Shown in pieces: positions 1 to 5,879 of a stretch of DNA of 8,344 nucleotides. Under the pieces are notes generated by a model, which saw only the letters and a list, made by a program, of their open reading frames with translations, did no database searches and had not been told where the DNA came from. The position numbers and the translations under genes are program-made. The stretch is from CAZUDO01 sp964618895 (lineage in GTDB: Bacteria > Desulfobacterota > Binatia > DP-6). The DNA lies in NCBI GenBank assembly GCA_964618895.1, contig CAZUDO010000099.1:1-8344 (forward strand), read 5' to 3'. Positions within the stretch are counted from its first letter, which is position 1. Each line of letters begins with the position of its first letter.

Positions 1-11
1 TGGGCGGCTGC

Positions 12-32
12 CCGTGACGAGAACTGTCACGG
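12..32. repeat. Short inverted repeat (7-bp stem, 7-nt loop)
   Basis: CCGTGAC at 12-18 pairs perfectly with GTCACGG at 26-32 around a 7-base loop. No T-run follows on either side, so it is not a standard intrinsic terminator. It could be the end signal of a gene to the left or a protein-binding site, or it may be chance. Confidence 0.3.
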
Positions 33-319
33 CGCCGCGGTTATGGAGGTCACTGTTCGCGCACCTGCGGCGGGCGCGTCGATCTCGACCGATCGGGAAT
101 GGCTCCGAATCCAACGCCCCGCGTCAGCGGCTTCGTCCTCCCTGACCAATCGCGACACCGAACGGCGTTGGTTTACCGGATGACGAACGGCCGTCCCATG
201 TCCGGGCACGACGCGTGGGCCTGGGTCGGCGCCCCGCCACCGTACTGCCGGCGAACGGTGATGGCACGCGTTCATGCAGCGAAAGATTCGCGATTTCGTA
301 ATCGAATCAATGCGATATT

Positions 320-333
320 CCCTGCCGGCAGGG
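320..333. promoter_or_regulatory. Perfect 14-bp palindrome, possible operator
   Basis: CCCTGCCGGCAGGG at 320-333 is its own reverse complement with no spacer. It lies 52 bases before the preferred cyclase start (385) and just upstream of the TATAAC hexamer at 357-362, a position where a dimeric regulator could act. A GC-rich genome makes such palindromes more likely by chance, so operator function is inference. Confidence 0.3.
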
Positions 334-384
334 TGGCGTAACGCGTCGCGTCGGGCTATAACCCCGGCGGTGGTTGGGACGGTG

Positions 385-1362
385 ATGGCGGAGCTTCGGG
401 GGTGGGTGCAGGGGGCGGTCGATCGGGCGCAGTGGTGGCTGGCGCGTGCGGTGGTGGATGCCGTCCGTTACCGTCCCCGGCACCTCGACCTGGTGCTCGC
501 CTGCGGGGCCAGCCAGCCGGAGATGCCGGTCCCGCTGACGCGCTGGCTGGCCGACACCCGTGCCCGGCCCGTCGTGGTGCGGCTGACTGGGCTCCCGCAC
601 GCGGCGGTTCGGCTGGTGGCCGGGCTGCTGGCGCGCGTGGTCGGCCCGACGGCGTCGGTGCTCGTGCGCCTGGTCTCGGGGGCAGCCGCGGCCGCCGCTG
701 ACCGTGCCGGGGCGATCACCATCGAGCGGCCGCTCCGGGCGCGGGTGCATCCGGGCCTGCTGGTGCCCCATCCGCACGCGGTCGCCGTGCTGGCCGCCGA
801 CATGCGCGGCTTCTCGACCCTCACCCGCGACGTGGGCGACACGCAGTACCTGTCCGACCTGATCGAGGAGTATCTGACCGCGCTCACCGGCGTCATCGAG
901 GACGATCGCGGCGTGGTCTTCCAGTACACCGGTGACGGGCTGCTGGCGCTCTTCCTGCGCGAGCTCGCCGGGGGCGACGACGCGGCGATGCTCGATCGGC
1001 TGGTGCGCCATACCGGCCCGCTGCTGCACGACACCTTCCGCGGCCTCTACGAGCGCTGGCTCGAGGAATGGCGCCTGCGCGGCGGGCCGGGGACCGACAT
1101 CGGCCTGGGGGTCGGACTCAGCTTCGGGAACGCCACCATCGGGTTCATGGGACCATCGGGCAAGAAGCAGTTCGGGGTCATCGGTGAGCCGGTGAACGTC
1201 GCCACCTTCCTGTGCGCGGAGGCGCGCACCGGCACGACCCTGGTCGACCACGCCTCCTTCGCGCGCGCCGGCATCCTCGCGCCCGCGGCCCGCATCGTCC
1301 GCCTGCGCTCCAAGGCCCGCCGGCAGCGCATCGAGGCGCTCTGTCTCCGCGCTGCGGGGTAG
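385..1362 (+). CDS. Class III adenylate/guanylate cyclase-like protein with degenerate active site
   Basis: The C-terminal half is a class III nucleotide cyclase domain, the fold that makes cAMP or cGMP from the triphosphate. Numbering from the upstream ATG at 274, both metal-binding aspartates are present: D176 in AADMRGFS and D221 in QYTGDGLLALF. The late motif FGVIGEPVNVATFL keeps N308. Three other catalytic positions are changed: the purine-contacting Lys is Q217, the Asp/Thr before VIG is G301, and the transition-state Arg is F312. The N-terminal part has no recognised domain and no clear membrane segment. The start at 385 (325 aa) is preferred because codons 274-384 lack the gene's G/C third-position bias; 274 (362 aa) remains possible, and neither has a strong ribosome site. 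The protein may be a regulatory pseudo-cyclase or use another substrate. The fold is secure, the activity is not. Confidence 0.8.
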   Translation: MAELRGWVQGAVDRAQWWLARAVVDAVRYRPRHLDLVLACGASQPEMPVPLTRWLADTRARPVVVRLTGLPHAAVRLVAGLLARVVGPTASVLVRLVSGAAAAAADRAGAITIERPLRARVHPGLLVPHPHAVAVLAADMRGFSTLTRDVGDTQYLSDLIEEYLTALTGVIEDDRGVVFQYTGDGLLALFLRELAGGDDAAMLDRLVRHTGPLLHDTFRGLYERWLEEWRLRGGPGTDIGLGVGLSFGNATIGFMGPSGKKQFGVIGEPVNVATFLCAEARTGTTLVDHASFARAGILAPAARIVRLRSKARRQRIEALCLRAAG

Positions 1363-1380
1363 CGACCCGGGCGAAAAAGC

Positions 1381-1396
1381 TGCTAGCGTCGCGGCC
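1381..1396 (+). promoter_or_regulatory. Weak promoter-like site before the dehydrogenase
   Basis: TGCTAGCGT at 1381-1389 resembles an extended -10 element (TGn followed by TAGCGT, which matches T1, A2 and T6 of TATAAT). No good -35 is visible. If real, transcription would begin almost at the ATG at 1397 and give a leaderless message, which would fit the lack of a Shine-Dalgarno sequence there. The dehydrogenase could instead be read through from the cyclase gene, 34 bp upstream. Confidence 0.2.
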
Positions 1397-2509
1397 ATGA
1401 AGATGCGGGCCGCCGTGTGCTGGGAACCCACGCAGCCGCTGGCGATCGAGGACGTCGACCTCGCCGGCCCGCAGGCGGGTGAGTGCCTGGTCCGGCTGGT
1501 GGCGACCGGGGTGTGCCACACCGACGCCTACACCATGAGCGGGCGCGATCCGTCCGGACTCTTCCCGACCGTGCTCGGGCACGAAGGCGGCGGCGTCGTC
1601 GAAGAGGTGGGCGCCGGCGTGACCGGCCTCCGCCCCGGCGACCACGTGATCCCGCTCTACATCCCCGAATGCCGCGCGTGTAAGTTCTGCCTCTCGGGCA
1701 AGACCAACCTGTGCGGGGCGTTGCTTGCGACGCAAGGCAAGGGCCTCATGCCCGACGGCACCAGCCGGCTTTCGCACCGTGGCCGCATGCTGCATCACTA
1801 CATGGGCACGTCCACCTTCGCGGAGTACACGGTCGTGCCGGAGATCGCGCTCGCCAGGATCCGAACCGACGCGCCGCTCGAGAAGGTGTGTCTCCTCGGC
1901 TGCGGCATCACGACCGGCATCGGCGCCGTCCTGAACACCGCCCAGGTGCCGGCCGGATCGACGGTGGCCGTGTTCGGTCTCGGGGGCATCGGCCTCTCGG
2001 TCGTGCAGGGCGCCGTCATGGCGGGCGCCGAGCGCATCATCGGGGTCGACGTGAACCCGAAGAAGTTCGCCCTCGCCCGCCAGCTGGGGGCGACGGACTG
2101 TCTCGACGCCTCGGTCGTGCCGAACGTCGTCGAGGCGATCGTCGAGCTGACCGGCGGCGGCGTCGACTACTCGTTCGAGTGCATCGGCAACGTCGAGGTG
2201 ATGGGCCAGGCCCTCGCCTGCACGCACAAGGGCTGGGGGCAGTCGATCATCATCGGCGTGGCGGGGGCGGGCGAGGAGATCCACGCCCGCCCGTTCCTGC
2301 TGGTCACCGGCCGGCGCTGGCGTGGCACCGCGTTCGGGGGCACGCGCGGGCGCACGCAGCTGCCGCGCTACGTCGACTGGTACCTCGCCGGGCGCGTCAA
2401 GGTGGACGAGTGCATCACCCACACCATGCCGCTCGCCGACATCAACCGGGCCTTCGAGCTCATGCACCACGGCGACAGCATCCGGAGCGTGGTCAGGTTT
2501 GCGACGTGA
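1397..2509 (+). CDS. frmA: Class III zinc alcohol dehydrogenase (S-(hydroxymethyl)glutathione dehydrogenase family)
   Basis: This 370-aa protein matches the FrmA/ADH5 family over its whole length; members oxidise S-(hydroxymethyl)glutathione with NAD+ in formaldehyde detoxification, in the cytoplasm. Catalytic zinc ligands C40, H62 (GHEG) and C169 (LLGCGITTG) are present. So are the four structural zinc cysteines C92, C95, C98 and C106. The nucleotide-binding loop is GLGGIG at 194-199, and D218 favours NAD over NADP. Two residues used by human and E. coli class III enzymes for the glutathione adduct differ: the Glu of DPEG is S53 and the Arg before (V/E)TQGKG is L110. The true thiol or alcohol is therefore open. 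No S-formylglutathione hydrolase gene is adjacent. ATG at 1397 is used; a second ATG lies at 1403. The stop overlaps the next gene's GTG start. Confidence 0.93.
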   Translation: MKMRAAVCWEPTQPLAIEDVDLAGPQAGECLVRLVATGVCHTDAYTMSGRDPSGLFPTVLGHEGGGVVEEVGAGVTGLRPGDHVIPLYIPECRACKFCLSGKTNLCGALLATQGKGLMPDGTSRLSHRGRMLHHYMGTSTFAEYTVVPEIALARIRTDAPLEKVCLLGCGITTGIGAVLNTAQVPAGSTVAVFGLGGIGLSVVQGAVMAGAERIIGVDVNPKKFALARQLGATDCLDASVVPNVVEAIVELTGGGVDYSFECIGNVEVMGQALACTHKGWGQSIIIGVAGAGEEIHARPFLLVTGRRWRGTAFGGTRGRTQLPRYVDWYLAGRVKVDECITHTMPLADINRAFELMHHGDSIRSVVRFAT

Positions 2510-4164
2510 AGATCGTCGCGCTGGCGCTCGTCGGGCTCGCCGCCTGCTCGTCTGCGCCGCTGCCGTTCTACCGCTTCGTCGACCGGGAGCCGGGTGGGCC
2601 GTACACGGTCGACATCCAGGAGACCCGGCAGCGCGTGCTCGACCCGGCCCGCTCCGAGCATGTCTTCCCCCTGGCCGGCATGCCGGCGACGGGAACGCTC
2701 GACTTCTCCGTGGGGTTGTCCCTGCCGCAGTGGCAGCGGTTCGAGATCGTGCTCGAGACAGACGACGCGAAGCCGGTGGTGGTGTTCCGGAAGGACGTCA
2801 TCGAACGGGGATGGTACCCGGAGCGTGTCAGCCTCACGGTGCGCGATCCGGCTCGCGCCCGATTGATCTTTCGCACCACTGTCTATCCGGGGGCGGGAAG
2901 CGCGCGCGCCGTGTGGGCGAACCCGACACTCCTCACCGGGGCACGGGGGGACGCACCCTCCGTCGTGCTGATCTCGCTGGACACGCTGCGCGCCGACCGG
3001 GTGGGGGTGTACGGGCACCCGACCAATGCCACCCCGGTGCTCGACGGCCTCGCCCGGGCGGGGACGCTGTTCGAGACGGCCTACAGCCCCTCCATGTCGA
3101 CGTACCCGTCGCATCAGGCGTTCCTGAAGGGAGTGTATCCGCGTTCTACCAACGGCGACCCGGCCGTTCGTCCCGTGGCCGACCTGCTGCGCGACAGTGA
3201 GCGGCTGACGGCAGCCTTTACGGGAGGAGGCTGGATATCGGCCACGCTCGGCTTCGATCGCGGATTCGACACCTACTACAGCCACAACCACAACGTCGCC
3301 GCGGCGGGCAGCCGGGATCCGACACGCTTCGACGGACCGGTCGTGTTCGCCAGCGGTGCGGCCTGGCTCGCCCGGCACGCCGGGGCACCCTTCTTCCTCC
3401 TCCTGCACACCTACGACGTCCACGATCGCGCGCCGTTCATAGACGCGTTCAAGAGCCCGTTTGAAGCCGCCGTGGCGTGGAACACGTTCCCGCCCGCCAG
3501 GCAGGCGGAGATGGTCGCCTACTACGACCGTCTCGTCGAAGAGGTGGACGTGCTCGTCGGCCGCTTTCTGGCCGAGCTGGATCGCCTGGGGCTCGCCGAG
3601 CGGACGCTGGTGGTGGTCACCTCGGACCATGGCGAAGGCTTGTGGGAGCATCGGATGGCGGGACACGGCTGCAACAAACCGTACGAAGAGTTCGTGCGCG
3701 TGCCGCTGCTGCTTCGCTGGCCGGGCAGGGTACCCGCGGACCGGCGGATCGCGGAGCCGGTGTCGCTGGTCGACGTGGCGCCCACCATGCTGGCCCTGCT
3801 CGGGCTTCCCGTCCCCGCGTGGATGCATGGGCGCGTCCTGCCGGGCATCGATGCCCCGCCGGACGGCGCCCCCGGCCCGCCGGTGTTCACCCACTGCGAT
3901 GACTGGTTGATGGTGCGCGGGGAGCGCTACAAGCTGATCACGTTTCGCACCAACCCGCACATCGACGAGCTCTACGACCTGGCCGAGGATCCGAAGGAGC
4001 GGACGAGCCTGATTCTCACCCGCCGATCGGCGGCTGACCCGTTGCGGGAGCAGGCGCGCGCATACTGGGCGGGGTCCAACGCCGCATCGCCTGCCCGGCC
4101 GGCGCCCGAGCAACTGGACGAGCCGACGCGGGCGCGGCTGCGCGCGCTCGGGTATCTCGAGTGA
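2506..4164 (+). CDS. Lipoprotein of the sulfatase / alkaline phosphatase superfamily
   Basis: The 552-aa product starts at GTG 2506, overlapping the dehydrogenase stop by four bases (GTGA). This start gives a short lipoprotein signal, MKIVALALVGLAAC, with C14 as the lipidation site; the open frame farther upstream only shadows the dehydrogenase. Residues about 17-148 look beta-rich and unassigned. The sulfatase-type domain begins at SVVLISLDTLRADR (metal ligand D159) and continues through STYPSH (nucleophile position T199), the HTYDVHD stretch (D304, H306) and TSDHGEG (D374, H375) to H387. The end, DELYDLAEDPKE to LGYLE, is typical of the family. Thr replaces the Cys/Ser that becomes formylglycine in true sulfatases, so a phosphatase or phospho-group transferase role is as likely as sulfatase. 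It probably acts in the periplasm, membrane-anchored. The substrate is unknown. Confidence 0.9.
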   Translation: MKIVALALVGLAACSSAPLPFYRFVDREPGGPYTVDIQETRQRVLDPARSEHVFPLAGMPATGTLDFSVGLSLPQWQRFEIVLETDDAKPVVVFRKDVIERGWYPERVSLTVRDPARARLIFRTTVYPGAGSARAVWANPTLLTGARGDAPSVVLISLDTLRADRVGVYGHPTNATPVLDGLARAGTLFETAYSPSMSTYPSHQAFLKGVYPRSTNGDPAVRPVADLLRDSERLTAAFTGGGWISATLGFDRGFDTYYSHNHNVAAAGSRDPTRFDGPVVFASGAAWLARHAGAPFFLLLHTYDVHDRAPFIDAFKSPFEAAVAWNTFPPARQAEMVAYYDRLVEEVDVLVGRFLAELDRLGLAERTLVVVTSDHGEGLWEHRMAGHGCNKPYEEFVRVPLLLRWPGRVPADRRIAEPVSLVDVAPTMLALLGLPVPAWMHGRVLPGIDAPPDGAPGPPVFTHCDDWLMVRGERYKLITFRTNPHIDELYDLAEDPKERTSLILTRRSAADPLREQARAYWAGSNAASPARPAPEQLDEPTRARLRALGYLE

Positions 4165-5090
4165 CGGCGCCCGCGCCGATCGTCGATGCGCGCGAGCTGA
4201 CCAAGCATTACGGCGCGCGCGCGGCGGTGGCGGGCATCACCTTCGCGGTGCACCCGGCCGAGTGTCTCGGCCTCCTCGGGCCGAACGGTGCCGGCAAGAC
4301 CACCACCATCAAGATGGTCACCTGCTACGCCCCGCCCACGGCCGGGACGTTGCAGGTCCTCGGTCATCCGATGGCGCCGGCCCACCACCGTGCCATCAAG
4401 GCCCGGCTCGGCATCGTACAGCAGGAGGAGAGCCTCGATCCGGACCTGAGCGTCGAGAAGAACCTGACCGTGTACGCCACCTACTTCGGCATCCCGCCGC
4501 GCGAGGCGGCGCGCCGGACCGACGCCCTCATCGCCTTCGCCGAGCTGGGCGAGCATCGCCGCGCCCGCATCAAGGCGTTGTCCGGCGGCATGAAGCGCCG
4601 GCTCATGCTGGCGCGGGCGCTGCTGAACGAGCCCGAGCTGCTCGTCCTGGACGAACCGACCACCGGCCTCGACCCGCAGGCGCGCCGGCTGGTGTGGGAG
4701 CGCGTGCGGGCGCTCAAGCGGCAGGGGACGACGATCCTGCTCACCACCCACTACATGGAGGAGGCGGCGCAGCTCTGCGACCGGGTCATCATCATGGACC
4801 ACGGCCGCATCGTCGCCGAGGGTTCGCCCACGGCGCTCATCGCGACCCACGTCGGTACGGAGGTGGTCGAGGTGACGCTCCGTGCAGACGACGGGGACGG
4901 CGTGGCGGCACGCCTCGCGGCCGGGCCCTGGCGAACGGAGCGCGTGGCCGACCTGCTCTATCTGTACCTGCGCGACGGCCAGGCCGACGAGCGCATGCTC
5001 GCGACCCTGGCGGGCCTCGACTTCGCGCACCGGCGAGCGACGCTCGAGGACGTGTTCCTGACCCTCACCGGCCACGCGCTCCGGGACTGA
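4161..5090 (+). CDS. NodI/DrrA-type ABC exporter ATP-binding protein
   Basis: This 309-aa ATPase powers an ABC-2 exporter. Seen in order: Walker A GPNGAGKT (40-47), a Q-loop region near GIVQQEE, the signature LSGGMKRR (140-147), Walker B LLVLDEP with D164 and E165, the D-loop TGLD, and the switch histidine H197 in TTHYMEEA. The stretch from the signature through TTGLDPQAR and LLTTHYMEEAAQLCDR is close to rhizobial NodI, which with NodJ exports lipochitooligosaccharides. The same family also exports drugs and lipids, so the cargo is not decided by this. Residues after about 225 form the usual C-terminal extension. GTG at 4161 overlaps the preceding stop as GTGA, and the permease begins 3 bp after this gene ends. 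Confidence 0.95.
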   Translation: MTAPAPIVDARELTKHYGARAAVAGITFAVHPAECLGLLGPNGAGKTTTIKMVTCYAPPTAGTLQVLGHPMAPAHHRAIKARLGIVQQEESLDPDLSVEKNLTVYATYFGIPPREAARRTDALIAFAELGEHRRARIKALSGGMKRRLMLARALLNEPELLVLDEPTTGLDPQARRLVWERVRALKRQGTTILLTTHYMEEAAQLCDRVIIMDHGRIVAEGSPTALIATHVGTEVVEVTLRADDGDGVAARLAAGPWRTERVADLLYLYLRDGQADERMLATLAGLDFAHRRATLEDVFLTLTGHALRD

Positions 5091-5093
5091 GCC

Positions 5094-5855
5094 ATGTGGC
5101 CCGGCATCGGCGCGCTGCGCGTGTGGCGACGGAACCTGGAGTCGTGGAAGCCGTACGCGCTGTCGTTCTTCGTGGCCGCGCTCGGCGACCCGATCTTCTA
5201 CCTGCTCGGTATCGGCTACGGCCTCGGCCAGTTCGTGGCCGATATCGACGGCGTGCCCTACGCCGTCTTCCTCACCCCCGGCATCGTTGCCTTCACGGCC
5301 ATGAACAGCGCCACCTTCGAGACCACCATCCACTCCTTCACCCGCATGACCGAGCAGAACACCTACACCGCCATCCTGGCCACGCCGTGCACGGTGGCGG
5401 ACATCGTGGCGGGCGACCTCCTGTGGGCAGCCACCAAGAGCGCCGTGGCGGTGGCGGTGGTGCTGGCCCTCACGGCGGCGCTCGGGCTGGTGCACGGCCC
5501 GCTGGCGCTCGGCCTGATCCCGCTCGGGTTCGTGATCGGGCTGCTCTTCGGGGCGCTCGGCATGGTGGTCACCGCCCGGGCGCCGTCGTACGACTTCTTC
5601 AACTACTACTTCACCTTCGTGTTCTCGGTGATGTTCCTGTTCTCGGGCGTCTTCTTCCCGCTGGCAAGCCTGCCGCCGTGGGCACGGGCGCTGGCGTGGT
5701 GCCTGCCGCTCACGCACGCCGTGCCGCTCTGTCGGGCCCTGGCGGGCGGTGCGGTCGGCGGATCGCTGGTCGCCGACGCGGTATGGATCGTCGTGGTGAC
5801 GGCGGCGACGTTCGTGGTGGCCGAGCGGCTGATCCGGCGGCGGCTCCTGGTGTAG
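5094..5855 (+). CDS. NodJ-type ABC-2 exporter permease
   Basis: This 253-aa inner-membrane protein has about six hydrophobic segments, near residues 21-45, 56-78, 105-130, 134-158, 168-190 and 223-243. It matches the ABC-2 permease family and NodJ in particular: the FTRMTEQNTYTAILATP stretch with DIVAGDLLWAATKS after it, the later APSYDFFNYY, and MFLFSGVFFPL. With the ATPase 3 bp upstream it should form the export channel as a dimer of each subunit. The basic tail RLIRRRLLV fits a cytoplasmic C-terminus. No nod genes or acyltransferases are in the window, so a nodulation role is not supported; a surface lipid, glycan or antibiotic-like cargo is possible. The stop codon lies inside a strong inverted repeat. 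Confidence 0.95.
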   Translation: MWPGIGALRVWRRNLESWKPYALSFFVAALGDPIFYLLGIGYGLGQFVADIDGVPYAVFLTPGIVAFTAMNSATFETTIHSFTRMTEQNTYTAILATPCTVADIVAGDLLWAATKSAVAVAVVLALTAALGLVHGPLALGLIPLGFVIGLLFGALGMVVTARAPSYDFFNYYFTFVFSVMFLFSGVFFPLASLPPWARALAWCLPLTHAVPLCRALAGGAVGGSLVADAVWIVVVTAATFVVAERLIRRRLLV

Positions 5856-5870
5856 GGCCGCCGCCGGCTC
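5831..5870. terminator. Strong GC-rich inverted repeat at the convergent junction
   Basis: Arms 5831-5846 and 5855-5870 pair over 16 positions, with one mismatch (5833/5868) and one G-U pair (5845/5856), around an 8-base loop. The 5834-5844 to 5857-5867 core is a perfect 11-bp G/C stem. The permease stop TAG (5853-5855) sits in the loop and the edge of the second arm. No T-run follows directly, so it may act as a transcript-end stabiliser or a barrier between the two converging genes. Confidence 0.45.
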
Positions 5871-5879
5871 AGGCACGGG

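Larger units (their letters stand above)
1..384. other. Non-coding 5' region upstream of the cyclase gene
   Basis: No convincing gene is seen here. Short open frames on both strands have no recognisable motif and lack the third-position G/C bias of the real genes. From about 280 to 325 the DNA is clearly more AT-rich than its surroundings, as expected for a promoter region. Notable structures are a 7-bp hairpin at 12-32, a perfect 14-bp palindrome at 320-333, and a TATAAC hexamer at 357-362 that matches five of six bases of a sigma-70 -10 box. That hexamer lies 22 bases before the ATG at 385, but the -35 side (TGGCGT at 334-339) is poor. The tail of an upstream gene, if any, lies outside the window. 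Confidence 0.6.

Noticed and set aside
27..341. Small open frames on both strands in the 5' region
   Set aside because: They overlap each other, lack ribosome sites and codon bias, and show no familiar motif.
307..1521. 404-codon - strand frame opposite the cyclase
   Set aside because: It is a shadow frame with no recognisable motif; the + strand carries the cyclase motifs.
1711..2505. N-terminal extension of the lipoprotein frame over the dehydrogenase gene
   Set aside because: The extension is an Arg/His-rich out-of-frame reading of the dehydrogenase. The GTG at 2506 gives a clean lipoprotein signal.
3972..5876. 634-codon open frame on the - strand opposite the exporter genes
   Set aside because: High GC keeps it open. 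Its product is His/Arg/Gly-rich with no motif, while the + strand holds two well-defined ABC transporter genes.
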